Shown piece by piece: positions 47,376-56,117 of a stretch of DNA of 64,000 nucleotides (its first letter is position 1; each line of letters opens with the position of its first letter). Source of the DNA: Betaproteobacteria bacterium (GTDB lineage: Bacteria > Pseudomonadota > Gammaproteobacteria > Burkholderiales > CAIKXV01); assembly GCA_947458265.1 (NCBI GenBank), contig CANGYF010000002.1, positions 248,001 through 312,000 on the forward strand, given 5' to 3'. The position numbers were made by a program, and so were the translations under genes. The notes beneath the pieces were generated by a model, which worked only from the letters and a program-made list of their open reading frames with translations, was not told the DNA's origin and ran no database searches.

Positions 47376-48392
47376 TCACTTCGAGGGAACGGCTTCGCCG
47401 AGATACGCCGCCCGCCTGGCCGTGCGCGACAGGACGGCCTGCCCCTGAAGCAGCGGAGCCGGCGTCTCGTTGCCGGCGCGGACCGTGCCGGTGGCTGCGT
47501 CGCCGCGGGTCGTTGCCAGCAACTCGTGGCGCACCTGCCGCCCGCCCACTTCGGTGCTGAAGATCACGCTCAGGTCGTTGCCGATCATCTCGGCGAAAAC
47601 CAGCTTCGCCGGCTTGCCGCCGACGCTGACCGAGCCGGTCATGATCTGGAAGCGCTGCTCGAGGTTGAACTCCACCGGCAGCACCTGCCCGCCAGCCACC
47701 GGCATCTTTCCCTGCCAGCGACCCGCGCCCTGCCCGGGCACGATCCACAGGTAGACATAGGCCAGCCCCGGCGTGCCGACCTTCTTCTCGGGCACGTCGA
47801 GCGTGATGCGCTCGTCAGGCAGCCAGTCCTCGAAATGGTAGTCGTGCGTGACGACGCGCGCGCCCGGCCGCAGTTCCGCCAGCAGCTTCGGCCGCGCCAT
47901 CATGTTCACTTCCGGCAGCAGGTACATCGTGACCACGTCCGCCTTCGTGAGGTCGGTCTTGAAGATGTCGCGCTGGAAGAACTCGACGCGGTCGGCAACG
48001 CCTTCCTGCTTCGCAAGCGCGTTGGCCTGGCGTACCAGTTCCGGGTCGAGGTCGACGCCGAAGCCGCGCGCGGACAGGCGCTGCGCTGCGGTGATGATGA
48101 TCCGGCCGTCGCCCGAGCCAAGGTCGACGATGAAGTCCTTCGCACCCACCCGCCCCATGCGCAGCATCTCGTCGACCACCTTCTGCGGCGTCGGCACATA
48201 GGGCGAGGAGTCGAAGCGGATCACCACCGCATCGCGCGCGGCCTCCGGTGGGCGCGCCGCGCCCTGCGCATGCACGGCGGAACCGAGCACCGCGCCGGCG
48301 CTGCCCGCCGCCAGCGCGAACAGTGCAGAACGACGACCCGACGAGGGAACCGCCGGCAGGACGTTGCGGAAAGCGGAGCCTGAGGATTTCAT
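47376..48392 (-). CDS. exported SAM-methyltransferase-fold protein, paralog 4
   Basis: 338 aa, the last gene of the ten-gene block. The leader (SGRRSALFALAAGSAGAVLGSAVHA) has a twin-arginine pair; SSPYVPTPQKVV, motif I DLGSGDG (90-96), GVDLDP, MYLLPEVNMMARP and VVTHDYHF follow. The beta domain has EQRFQIMTGSVSVGG and ends TARRAAYLGEAVPSK, a variant of the RPTG-K tail of its neighbours. ATG 48392 overlaps the TGA of paralog 5 (ATGA, 48389-48392). Confidence 0.83.
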   Translation of the reverse strand: MKSSGSAFRNVLPAVPSSGRRSALFALAAGSAGAVLGSAVHAQGAARPPEAARDAVVIRFDSSPYVPTPQKVVDEMLRMGRVGAKDFIVDLGSGDGRIIITAAQRLSARGFGVDLDPELVRQANALAKQEGVADRVEFFQRDIFKTDLTKADVVTMYLLPEVNMMARPKLLAELRPGARVVTHDYHFEDWLPDERITLDVPEKKVGTPGLAYVYLWIVPGQGAGRWQGKMPVAGGQVLPVEFNLEQRFQIMTGSVSVGGKPAKLVFAEMIGNDLSVIFSTEVGGRQVRHELLATTRGDAATGTVRAGNETPAPLLQGQAVLSRTARRAAYLGEAVPSK

Positions 48393-49273
48393 TTCACCAG
48401 CCCGGTCGGACGGAAGTAGGTCGTGGACGGCGTACGTGCCGCGCGCCACGGATAGGTGACAGTCTTGTAGTCGGGGTCGTCACGGTAGAGGACCTTGACG
48501 CTGCCCTCGATACGATCGCCACGGACCTTGCCGGAGAACTCCTGGCGGGTGAGCCCGACCTTGTCGAGCGTGATCTCCATCGCGAACGACAGGTCTTCGC
48601 CGCGCAGCTTCATGTCGGTGAACACACCGTGCCGATCGCCGACGCGGCAGATGCCCTCGGCCACCTGGAAACGCTGCTCGAGCAGGGCATCGTAGCGCTG
48701 CGCGCTGCCGGTGACCGGGAGTTCCCAGTTCCAGTAGCCCTGGACCCGGGCCGGGACGATCCACACCAGCACCCGTCCACTTTCGGTGTCGGTGAAGTCG
48801 GGCTCCCAGCCCGGCATCTCGAATCCGTTGGACACCAGGCGGGTCCCCGGCCGTGCTTCGGCCAGCAGCTTCGGCCTGAGCAGCCGCATCAGTTCCGGGA
48901 ACAGCCACATGGTGATCACCGTCGCCTGCCCGATGTCGGCATCGAACACGTTGCGGTGGAAGAACTGTGCGCGTTCGGCCAGGCCCTGCTCGCGCGCGTT
49001 CGCGGTCGCCTCGGCCACCAGTTCCGGGTTGATGTCGACACCCCAGCCACGCACCTTCGGGTTCGCCTTCAGTGCGGTAAGCACGATGCGGCCATCGCCC
49101 GACCCCAGGTCGACCACCACGTCGTCGTCGCGCAGTTGCGCCATCCGGATCATGCGGTCGACGGTGAACTGCGGGCTGCCGACGAACAGCGAGAAGCGCT
49201 CCTGGGCGCGCGCGACACCAGGCAGCAGTGCCGCGCCGGCCAGCAGCGACAGGCAGGCTCGGCGCCCGCTCAT
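48389..49273 (-). CDS. exported SAM-methyltransferase-fold protein, paralog 5 (type A)
   Basis: 294 aa, short Sec leader (CLSLLAGAALLPGVARA). QERFSLFVGSPQ replaces the PYVPTP box. Motif I DLGSGDG (55-61), VRGWGVDINP, FFHRNVFDADI, MWLFPELMRLLRP, and LVSNGFEM where most sisters have SHDF. The beta domain has EQRFQVAEGICRVGDR and ends YFRPTGLVK. Closest sister is paralog 7 (type A). ATG 49273 overlaps the TGA of paralog 6 (ATGA). Without the shared SHD residues its activity may differ. Confidence 0.83.
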   Translation of the reverse strand: MSGRRACLSLLAGAALLPGVARAQERFSLFVGSPQFTVDRMIRMAQLRDDDVVVDLGSGDGRIVLTALKANPKVRGWGVDINPELVAEATANAREQGLAERAQFFHRNVFDADIGQATVITMWLFPELMRLLRPKLLAEARPGTRLVSNGFEMPGWEPDFTDTESGRVLVWIVPARVQGYWNWELPVTGSAQRYDALLEQRFQVAEGICRVGDRHGVFTDMKLRGEDLSFAMEITLDKVGLTRQEFSGKVRGDRIEGSVKVLYRDDPDYKTVTYPWRAARTPSTTYFRPTGLVK

Positions 49274-50196
49274 TTGAGGTCGATGCCGGTCGGTCGGAAC
49301 CAGCCACTCTTCGCGACACGCCGTGCCGTCCACGGAAGCTCGGTCGGCTTGCCTTCGGGCAGCGACACCTTCACCGATCCCTTGATGCTTTCGCCGTTGA
49401 CCTTGCCGGAGAACTCGTGCTTCGTGCGTCCCACGCCAGTGAGTGTCATATCGAACACGAACGACAGGTCCTCGCCGCGCAGCTTGACGTCGGTCAGGCT
49501 CTCGCGCCGGTTGCCGACGCGGGCGAAGCCCTCGGCATTCTGGAACGCCTGGTTCATGATCACGTCGTAGGTCTGGGTAGTGCCGTTCAACGGCAGGTCC
49601 CAGGTCCAGTAACCCGCAACGCGCGCCGGCACGATCCACAGCATGATCGGGCTGGAACCCTCGCGATCGACCACGTCGGGCTGCCACAGGCCGAGGATGT
49701 TGTCGGTTCCGATCAGCTGGCCGTTGACGATGACGCGCGTGCCTGGACGGGCCTCGGCGAGGATCTTCGGCTGCAGCAGCCGGGTCAGGTTGGCGAACAG
49801 CCACATGTTGATCACGCTCACCTGGCTGAGGTCGACGTCGAACGCGTTGCGCTGGCTGAACTGCGCACGGTCGGACACACCCTGCTTGGCCGCCTCTTCA
49901 GTGGCGGTCTTGACCAGCCACTCCTGCAGGTCGACGCCCCAGCCACGCACCTTCGGGTTGCTCTTCGCGGCCGCGATGATGATCTGGCCGTTGCCCGAGC
50001 CGAGGTCGGCGACCACGTCGCCGTCCTTCAGCGCTGCGAGCTTGATCATGCGGTTGACTGCGTCCTGGCTGCTCGGCCCGAACGGCGTTGCGTACTCCTG
50101 CGCCAGTGCGGCCCGGATCGGACCGAATGCACCGGCGAGCATCCCGGCCGTGGCCGTGGCCCCGACGATGAACGTACGACGCGACTGCTGTTCCAT
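49270..50196 (-). CDS. exported SAM-methyltransferase-fold protein, paralog 6 (type B, altered motif I)
   Basis: 308 aa with a near-consensus Tat leader (QSRRTFIVGATATAG). Motif I is changed to DLGSGNGQ (64-71), GVDLQE follows, then RNAFDVDL, MWLFANLTRLLQP and VIVNGQLI in place of the SHDF box. The beta domain has RVGNRRESLTDVKL and ends WFRPTGIDLK. Closest sister is paralog 8 (type B). GGGAGAGCACAG precedes ATG 50196. The loss of the usual Asp in motif I and of the SHD triplet suggests weakened or changed SAM use. Confidence 0.83.
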   Translation of the reverse strand: MEQQSRRTFIVGATATAGMLAGAFGPIRAALAQEYATPFGPSSQDAVNRMIKLAALKDGDVVADLGSGNGQIIIAAAKSNPKVRGWGVDLQEWLVKTATEEAAKQGVSDRAQFSQRNAFDVDLSQVSVINMWLFANLTRLLQPKILAEARPGTRVIVNGQLIGTDNILGLWQPDVVDREGSSPIMLWIVPARVAGYWTWDLPLNGTTQTYDVIMNQAFQNAEGFARVGNRRESLTDVKLRGEDLSFVFDMTLTGVGRTKHEFSGKVNGESIKGSVKVSLPEGKPTELPWTARRVAKSGWFRPTGIDLK

Positions 50197-50264
50197 CTGT
50201 GCTCTCCCTGTCCCTTATGCCTGTGGACGCCTGCGACCCGGCCCCCCGGCCCGCTGGCGCATGA

Positions 50265-51170
50265 CTACTTCGTCTCGACCCCCGTCGGACGGAAATACGC
50301 GGTCGTCACCGTGCGCCGTGCGATCCACGGCAGCTCGACGTTCTTGCCGTCGGGCATGGCGATCTTCACCGTTCCCTTGATCTGGTCGCCGTTCACCTTG
50401 CCCGCGAAATCATGCCGGGTGAGGCCGACGCCGTCGAGCGTCATCTCGAGCGAGAACGAGAAGTCCTCGCCGCGGAGCTTGACGTTCTGGAGCAGGCCGC
50501 GGCGGTTGCCCGCGCGCGTCACGCCCTCGGCCACCTGGAAGCGCTGCTCGAGGATAGCGTCATGGCTGAACGCGATGCCGTTGAGCGTGTACTGCCACGA
50601 CCAGTAGCCCTCGACCTTCGCCGGGACGATCCACAACCCGACTGAAGAGCCGGCTTCCTTGTCCCATTCGTCGGCCTGCCAGGAGCCCATGTCGAACAGA
50701 TGGGTCAGCACGCGCGTGCCCGGCCGTGCCTCGGCGAGGATCTTCGGGCGCAGCAGGCGCATCAGCTCCGGGAACAGCCACATGTTGATCACGGTGACAT
50801 CGCGGATGTCGGCATCGAACACGTTGCGGTGGAAGAACTGGATGCGGTCGGACACGCCCTGCTTCTTCGCCTGTTCGTTCGACTGGCGCACCAGGTTCTC
50901 GTTGATGTCCACGCCCCAGCCGCGCACCTTCGGGTTGTCGCGAGCGGCGGTCAGCACGATCCGGCCGTCGCCGGACCCGAGGTCGACCACCACGTCGTTG
51001 TCCTGGATGCGCGCGAGCTTGACCAGCCGCTCGACCGTCGGCTGTGCGCTCGGCACGAACAGCGAGAAGCGCTCCTGCGCACGGGCGGCGCTGGCACAGA
51101 GCACGATCATCGAGGCGGCGAGCAGCGTGCGCGCGGCCGGAACCATCATGGAAACCTTCATCATCTTCAT
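50265..51170 (-). CDS. exported SAM-methyltransferase-fold protein, paralog 7 (type A)
   Basis: 301 aa with a Sec leader (RTLLAASMIVLCASAARA). QERFSLFVPSAQ, motif I DLGSGDG (63-69), VRGWGVDINE, FFHRNVFDADI, MWLFPELMRLLRP, and VLTHLFDM. The beta domain has EQRFQVAEGVTRAGNR and ends YFRPTGVETK, very similar to paralog 5. ATG 51170 is chosen over GTG 51176; the 13-bp gap to paralog 8 contains a near-copy of the sequence at the end of that gene. Confidence 0.83.
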   Translation of the reverse strand: MKMMKVSMMVPAARTLLAASMIVLCASAARAQERFSLFVPSAQPTVERLVKLARIQDNDVVVDLGSGDGRIVLTAARDNPKVRGWGVDINENLVRQSNEQAKKQGVSDRIQFFHRNVFDADIRDVTVINMWLFPELMRLLRPKILAEARPGTRVLTHLFDMGSWQADEWDKEAGSSVGLWIVPAKVEGYWSWQYTLNGIAFSHDAILEQRFQVAEGVTRAGNRRGLLQNVKLRGEDFSFSLEMTLDGVGLTRHDFAGKVNGDQIKGTVKIAMPDGKNVELPWIARRTVTTAYFRPTGVETK

Positions 51171-51183
51171 CCTCACTTGATGC

Positions 51184-52095
51184 TTACTTGATGTTGACGC
51201 CGGTGGGCCTGAACCACGACGCCGCGCTGCCGCGGCGCGCCACCCAGGGCAGTTGCTGCGCCTTGCCTTCCGGCGGGGTCACGGTGACCGTGCCGCGGAT
51301 CTCGTCGCCCTCGACCTTGCCGGCGAATGCATGGCGCGTGCGGCCAACACCCTCGACCGTGATCTCCATCGCGAACGAGATGTCTGCTCCCTGCAGCCGT
51401 GCCTCGGTCACCGACTCGCGCCGGTTGCCGACGCGGGCATGGCCTTCGATCACCTGGAACTGCTGGCTCACCAGCAGGTCGTACGGGCGCGCCTCGCCGC
51501 CCAGCGGCAGTTGCCACGACCACGCGCCCTCGACCCGCGCCGGCACGACCCAGACGAGGATCGGGCTCTGCGTGCCGTCTCCGCGGTCGACGCGGTCGGG
51601 CTGCCAGTTGCCCATCATGTTCGCATTGTCGATCAAGGCACCGTTGACGATCACCCGGGTGCCAGGCCGCGCCTCGGCGAGGATCTTCGAGCGCAGGAGC
51701 TGGGTCAGGCTGCGGAACAGCCACATGTTGATCACCGTGACCTCGCGCAGGTCGACGTCGAACGCATTGCGGTGGAAGAACTGCGCGCGGTCGGCCAGGC
51801 CCTCCTTCTTCGCCGTCGCGTTGGCCTCCGCCACCAGGCTGGCCTCGATGTCGACACCCCAGCCACGCACCTTCGGATTGCTGCGCACCGCGCCGAGCAC
51901 GATGCGGCCGTCGAAGGAACCGAGGTCGACCACCACGTCGCCGTCGCGCAACTGCGCCACCTTCACCATCCGGTCGATGATGGCCGGGCTGCTGCCGGCC
52001 GGGAACGACCACTGTTCCTGTGCAACGGCGAGCGCCGGCAGCAGCAGCGCGGCCGCGAGGATAGAGCGGGCGCGCCGCAGGATGTTTGAACCCAT
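51184..52095 (-). CDS. exported SAM-methyltransferase-fold protein, paralog 8 (type B, broken glycine motif)
   Basis: 303 aa with a Sec leader (SILAAALLLPALAVAQ). Motif I reads DLGSFDG (57-63): the second glycine of the SAM-binding GxGxG is Phe, which should clash with the cofactor. Then VRGWGVDIEA, FFHRNAFDVDL, VIVNGALI in place of SHDF, and a beta domain with RVGNRRESVTEARL ending WFRPTGVNIK. Pairs with paralog 6. GGAGGCAAC precedes ATG 52095, better than GTG 52113. Probably a non-catalytic or divergent member. Confidence 0.83.
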   Translation of the reverse strand: MGSNILRRARSILAAALLLPALAVAQEQWSFPAGSSPAIIDRMVKVAQLRDGDVVVDLGSFDGRIVLGAVRSNPKVRGWGVDIEASLVAEANATAKKEGLADRAQFFHRNAFDVDLREVTVINMWLFRSLTQLLRSKILAEARPGTRVIVNGALIDNANMMGNWQPDRVDRGDGTQSPILVWVVPARVEGAWSWQLPLGGEARPYDLLVSQQFQVIEGHARVGNRRESVTEARLQGADISFAMEITVEGVGRTRHAFAGKVEGDEIRGTVTVTPPEGKAQQLPWVARRGSAASWFRPTGVNIK

Positions 52096-52109
52096 GTTGC
52101 CTCCGTTGT

Positions 52110-53099
52110 TCACTTCGCCGCCAGCCCGGTGGGCTGGAAATAGGTGGTCCCGTTGCTGCGGCTCGCACGCCAGGGCAGTTCCACGGTCTTGCCGCCATCC
52201 GGGGTGACGCGCACCATGCCCTCGATGGCGTCTCCCTTCACCGTGCCTCGGAACTCGTGCACCACCATCACGCCGGGATCGAGCGTGATGCGCAGACCGA
52301 AGGACAGCTGGTCACCGCGCAGCTTCAGGTCGGTGAACAGGCCGCGGCGGTTGCCCACGCGCACGATACCCTCGCCGACCTGGAAATGCTGTTCGATGAT
52401 CGACGCATAGCTCATCGCCTGGCCGCCGACCGGCAGCGACCAGTTCCAGTTGCCCTGGATGCGCGCCGGCACGATCCACAGGCTGATCCGTGCATCTGCG
52501 CCGGCGCCGCCGAACTTGTCGGGCGCGAAGAAAGTGATCTGCTCGTCCGGCTCCCAGCTGCCGAAGCTGAAGTCATGGCTGACGATGCGCGTGCCCGGCT
52601 GCAGATCGGCCAGCAGCTTCGGCCGCAGCATCCGCATCAGCTCCGGGAACAGGTACATGTTGACGACCGTCGCCTTGCGCAGGTCGGCGTCGAACACGTT
52701 CTGCAGGGAGAAGCTGACCCGGTCGCCGACCCCGGAGCGCTTCGCCAGCGAGTTGGCCAGTTCGACCAGCTCCGGATTGATGTCGACGCCGAACCCGCGT
52801 GCACCATGCAGACGGGCCGCGGTAGTGACGATGCGCCCATCGCCGGAACCGAGGTCGACCACCACATCCGACTTGCCGACGCCGGCCATCTTCGCCATTG
52901 CCTCGGCGACGCTCTGCGGGCTGGGCACGTAGAGCGAGAAGCGCTCCTGGGCATGGGCCGGCAGCGGGGCCGTGGCGAGCGTGCACAACAGCAACCCGGC
53001 GGCCAGTGCCATCAGGCCCGCCCGCCTGCGAGGGGTTCGATCCGTCACTGCACTTTCGCTGCCCGGCGTCGCGTGGCCGCTCAACTGCTCTTGTGGCAT
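52110..53099 (-). CDS. exported SAM-methyltransferase-fold protein, paralog 9
   Basis: About 329 aa. An RRR leader (TPRRRAGLMALAAGLLLCTL) ends in PAHA. QERFSLYVPSPQS, motif I DLGSGDG (82-88), GFGVDINP, MYLFPELMRMLRP, IVSHDFSF. It combines features of the A-type genes (QERFSL, PELMR, YFQPTGLAAK tail) with the intact SHDF box of the other paralogs, so it may resemble the ancestor of the 5-8 group. The start is uncertain: ATG 53099 or GTG 53048. It ends 14 bp before paralog 8. Confidence 0.83.
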   Translation of the reverse strand: MPQEQLSGHATPGSESAVTDRTPRRRAGLMALAAGLLLCTLATAPLPAHAQERFSLYVPSPQSVAEAMAKMAGVGKSDVVVDLGSGDGRIVTTAARLHGARGFGVDINPELVELANSLAKRSGVGDRVSFSLQNVFDADLRKATVVNMYLFPELMRMLRPKLLADLQPGTRIVSHDFSFGSWEPDEQITFFAPDKFGGAGADARISLWIVPARIQGNWNWSLPVGGQAMSYASIIEQHFQVGEGIVRVGNRRGLFTDLKLRGDQLSFGLRITLDPGVMVVHEFRGTVKGDAIEGMVRVTPDGGKTVELPWRASRSNGTTYFQPTGLAAK

Positions 53100-53277
53100 T
53101 TCCGGTCCGGTTCCAGTCGCGCGTAGGGTCTCGTCGGTCTATTGGGTCTGTTCGATGTGCGCGGCCCGAGCGCCGGGCTCGCGCCTTCGCGGTGCGCAGT
53201 TTGCCTGCAACCGCGCAGAAAGTCAGCGCGTCGAATGCGAATCGGCTGGCCGGCACCTCCGGGACCGGCCCAGGCAC

Positions 53278-54225
53278 TCACCGGCGTGCGGTCCTGCGCG
53301 CCTGCCAGCGGACTTCCGCCCCCCGATCGCTGCGTGCGCTGCCTGACATCGTGTCGCCCTCGATCCGGCCCTCGAACTGCCAGGGCACGGCCGGCGGCCC
53401 GCCGGCGCGCGCCGGCAGCACGGTGTTGAAGCGGATCCGGTCGCCGGCGACCCGGCCATCGCGCACCGGGAGTACCTGCCGCGCGAGGTCGAGTTCGGCT
53501 TCCAGGAACTGGTTGAACTGCACCAGCCGCAACTCGGCCGGCGCAGCGGGCAGCCCCTCGACCGCCGTGCCGGGCAGACTCAGCGCCCAGCGGCCATGCA
53601 CCTCGGCCGGCACCACGTACAGGAACACCGTGCTGTCGCCGCCACGCCCGTTGTTCTTCTCCTGCGCGAAGAAGGTCTCGCTGGCGTCGGCCTGCCAGCC
53701 ATCGAACGGGAAGTCATGGCTGACGATCCGGCTGCCCGGGCGCAACTGCCGCAGCAGCACCGGCCGCAGGCCCTGCACGATCGGCGGCAGCATGTAGAGC
53801 GTGACCACGGTGGCCTTGCGCACGTCGGCGGCGAACACATCGCCGCGCTCGAACCGCACCCGGGCGGCCACGCCAGCCTCGGCCGCATTGCGGTTGGACA
53901 ACTCGACCAGCATCGCGTCGAGGTCGACGCCGAAGCCGCTGGCACCGAACTTGAGTGCCGCGGTGATCGGGATGCGACCGTCGCCCGAGCCGAGGTCGAT
54001 CACATGGTCGTCCTTGCCGACGGCGGCGATCGACAGCATGCGGATCACCGTGTTGTTCGGCGTGGTGATGAACGGCGAGAACGGCTTGTCGTCCTGGGCC
54101 CGGGCGGCACCACCCGCGACCGCGAGCGGAAGCGCGGGCAGCGCACCCGCCAGCCCGCGCGCAAGGACGACGCCACCAGCGGCACCGATGACCCGCCGCC
54201 GCGCGGCACGCAGACCGGCGGCCAT
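53278..54225 (-). CDS. exported SAM-methyltransferase-fold protein, paralog 10
   Basis: 315 aa with an ARRR leader and a long Ala/Leu/Gly core ending ARAQ. SPFITTPNNTV replaces PYVPTP; motif I DLGSGDG (77-83), GVDLDA, LYMLPPIVQGLRP, IVSHDFPF. The loop after that box is longer (AQEKNNGRGGD), before YVVPAEVHGRW. The beta domain is the most divergent of the set. Its ATG (54225) directly abuts the TAG of paralog 11, so they are certainly one operon. 178 bp separate its stop from paralog 9. Confidence 0.82.
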   Translation of the reverse strand: MAAGLRAARRRVIGAAGGVVLARGLAGALPALPLAVAGGAARAQDDKPFSPFITTPNNTVIRMLSIAAVGKDDHVIDLGSGDGRIPITAALKFGASGFGVDLDAMLVELSNRNAAEAGVAARVRFERGDVFAADVRKATVVTLYMLPPIVQGLRPVLLRQLRPGSRIVSHDFPFDGWQADASETFFAQEKNNGRGGDSTVFLYVVPAEVHGRWALSLPGTAVEGLPAAPAELRLVQFNQFLEAELDLARQVLPVRDGRVAGDRIRFNTVLPARAGGPPAVPWQFEGRIEGDTMSGSARSDRGAEVRWQARRTARR

Positions 54226-55185
54226 CTAGCGCGTCCCTGCCGAGGGATCGATCGACGCCGCCCGGCCGCCGGTGCGTGCGGCCGTCCACGGCGTACTCGT
54301 CTCGGCCTTGTCGAACAGGCGCAGCGTCCCCTCGATCGCGTCGCCGCGTACCTTGCCGGTGAAGTCGTGGCGCAGCGTGCGCCCGTTCAGGTCCACCAGG
54401 GCCGAGATGCGTACGTCCTCTCCGCGCAGCGTGGCCAGGGTCACGTTGACCGGCTTGCCGCCCGCGGTGCCGCGCACCTCGAGGTCCTGCAACCGCTGGC
54501 GAACCGAGACCTCGACCGGCTGGCCGCCGGGCAGCTTCCACTGCCAGTTGCCGGACACGTTAGCCGGCACGATCCACAGATAGACATAGCTGACCCCGGG
54601 ATTGCCCACCTGCTTCTCGGGCACCTGCATGGTGACCGATTCCTCGGCCTGCCAGTCGCCCATGTTGTAGTCGTGCGAGACGATGCGCGAGCCGGGGCGA
54701 AGCTCCGTCAGCAGCTTCGGCCGCAACTTGAGGTTCAGGGTGGGCAGCAGGTAGAGCGTGATCACGCTGGCCGCGCTGACGTCGGTCTCGAACATGTCGC
54801 GCTTCATGAAGGCGACACGGTCGGCGACACCCTGCTTCTTCGCGTTCTCGCTCGCCTGGCGCAGCAACTCGTCGTCGAGGTCGTAACCGCGGCCACCCTT
54901 GGCACCGAACTTCGCCACGGCGGTGATGAGCTGCCGGCCATCGCCGGAACCGAGGTCGATCACGAAATCCGCCGGCCCCACCCGCGCCATGGTCATCATC
55001 CGGTTCACCACCACCTGCGGTGTCGGCACGTAGACCACGTCGCCGGCGCCGGTCTGCGCGCGCAGCAGCGGCGCCGTTGCGAGCGCGCCGCTGCCGGCGG
55101 CAGCGGCGGCCAGCAGCATGCGCCGGCGCAGGGGATCGGCCGGCAGCCTGCGCCACCAGCCGGGCGACGAACGAGTCGAATCCAT
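54226..55185 (-). CDS. exported SAM-methyltransferase-fold protein, paralog 11
   Basis: 319 aa. A leader with LRRRMLLAAAAAGSGALATAP, then VYVPTPQVVV, motif I DLGSGDG (77-83) followed by RQLIT where others have RIVIT, GYDLDD, LYLLPTLNLKLRP, IVSHDYNM. The beta domain has RHDFTGKVRGDAIEG. CGGAGG lies 8 nt before ATG 55185. It starts 20 bp after paralog 12 ends. Confidence 0.83.
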   Translation of the reverse strand: MDSTRSSPGWWRRLPADPLRRRMLLAAAAAGSGALATAPLLRAQTGAGDVVYVPTPQVVVNRMMTMARVGPADFVIDLGSGDGRQLITAVAKFGAKGGRGYDLDDELLRQASENAKKQGVADRVAFMKRDMFETDVSAASVITLYLLPTLNLKLRPKLLTELRPGSRIVSHDYNMGDWQAEESVTMQVPEKQVGNPGVSYVYLWIVPANVSGNWQWKLPGGQPVEVSVRQRLQDLEVRGTAGGKPVNVTLATLRGEDVRISALVDLNGRTLRHDFTGKVRGDAIEGTLRLFDKAETSTPWTAARTGGRAASIDPSAGTR

Positions 55186-55205
55186 CGATATACCTCCGGA
55201 AACCT

Positions 55206-56117
55206 TCAGTTGAGCCTCGATGCGGCGAACTTCGTCGTCGCGGCGAGCGTCGATTCGATGGTGCCTTCCATGCGGTCGCCGTCGACCCGTGCCCGCACGA
55301 TGGCCCGGCCGGCGCGGCCGCCTGCGCCCTCGACCGGCAGCGCGAAGCGCAGGTCGAGCCCGCGCAGCGAGGTCGCATCCAGCCGGCGCGGCGCCCGCCC
55401 GGCGATACCGAGCGTGCCCTCGAAGTCGTTCAGCGTCTTGCGCAGCAGGAGTTCGCCGCGGTCGAAGGCGGCGGCCCCGGGCGCCTCCACTGTCCAGCGG
55501 CCCTCGACCCGGGCCGGCACCAGGAACAGGTAGACGGTCGTGGTCGGGCTACCGGTGATGGCGACCTTCTCGGGCACGTCGAAGACGGACTCGCTCGCCG
55601 CGCGCCAGTCTTCGAAGTGGTAGTCATGCGCGACGATGCGCGTGCCTGGCCGCAGGTCGGACAGGAAGCGCGGACGCAGCTTCATCATCATCCACGGCAG
55701 CAGGTACAGGGTGAGCACCGTCGCCTCGCGCACGTCGGTGTCGAAGATGTTGCGCTCCTCGAAGCGCACCAGGTGGGCGACGCCCTCGCGTGCGGCCGTG
55801 TCGTTGGCCAGGCGCACCAGATCGCCGTCGATGTCGACACCATAACCACGTGCACCGTGGCGCTTCGCCGCGGCGATCACCAGCCGTCCGTCGCCGCAAC
55901 CCAGGTCCATCACCAGGTCCTTCGGCCCCAGGCTGCCGGTGCTGATCATCCGGTCGACCACCGGCCAGGGCGTCGGCACGTACGGGCCGCCGTTGCGGTC
56001 GAGCACCTTCCTGCCGGCGCCGTCCTGGCCGAGCAGCGGCAGCGCGCCGCCGGCGAGCCCGGCACCGCCGACTCCGGCGGCCAGCGCGAGCATCCTGCGC
56101 CTGCGGCTGGATTCCAT
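55206..56117 (-). CDS. exported SAM-methyltransferase-fold protein, paralog 12
   Basis: 303 aa. A strongly basic leader (SSRRRRMLALAAG), GGPYVPTPWPVV, motif I DLGCGDG (71-77, Cys for Ser), GVDIDG, LYLLPWMMMKLRP, IVAHDYHF. The C-terminal domain is less similar to its sisters. ATG 56117 shares one base with the TGA of paralog 13 (TGATG), indicating translational coupling. A much longer ORF (to 57098) is an antisense-like extension and is rejected. Confidence 0.82.
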   Translation of the reverse strand: MESSRRRRMLALAAGVGGAGLAGGALPLLGQDGAGRKVLDRNGGPYVPTPWPVVDRMISTGSLGPKDLVMDLGCGDGRLVIAAAKRHGARGYGVDIDGDLVRLANDTAAREGVAHLVRFEERNIFDTDVREATVLTLYLLPWMMMKLRPRFLSDLRPGTRIVAHDYHFEDWRAASESVFDVPEKVAITGSPTTTVYLFLVPARVEGRWTVEAPGAAAFDRGELLLRKTLNDFEGTLGIAGRAPRRLDATSLRGLDLRFALPVEGAGGRAGRAIVRARVDGDRMEGTIESTLAATTKFAASRLN

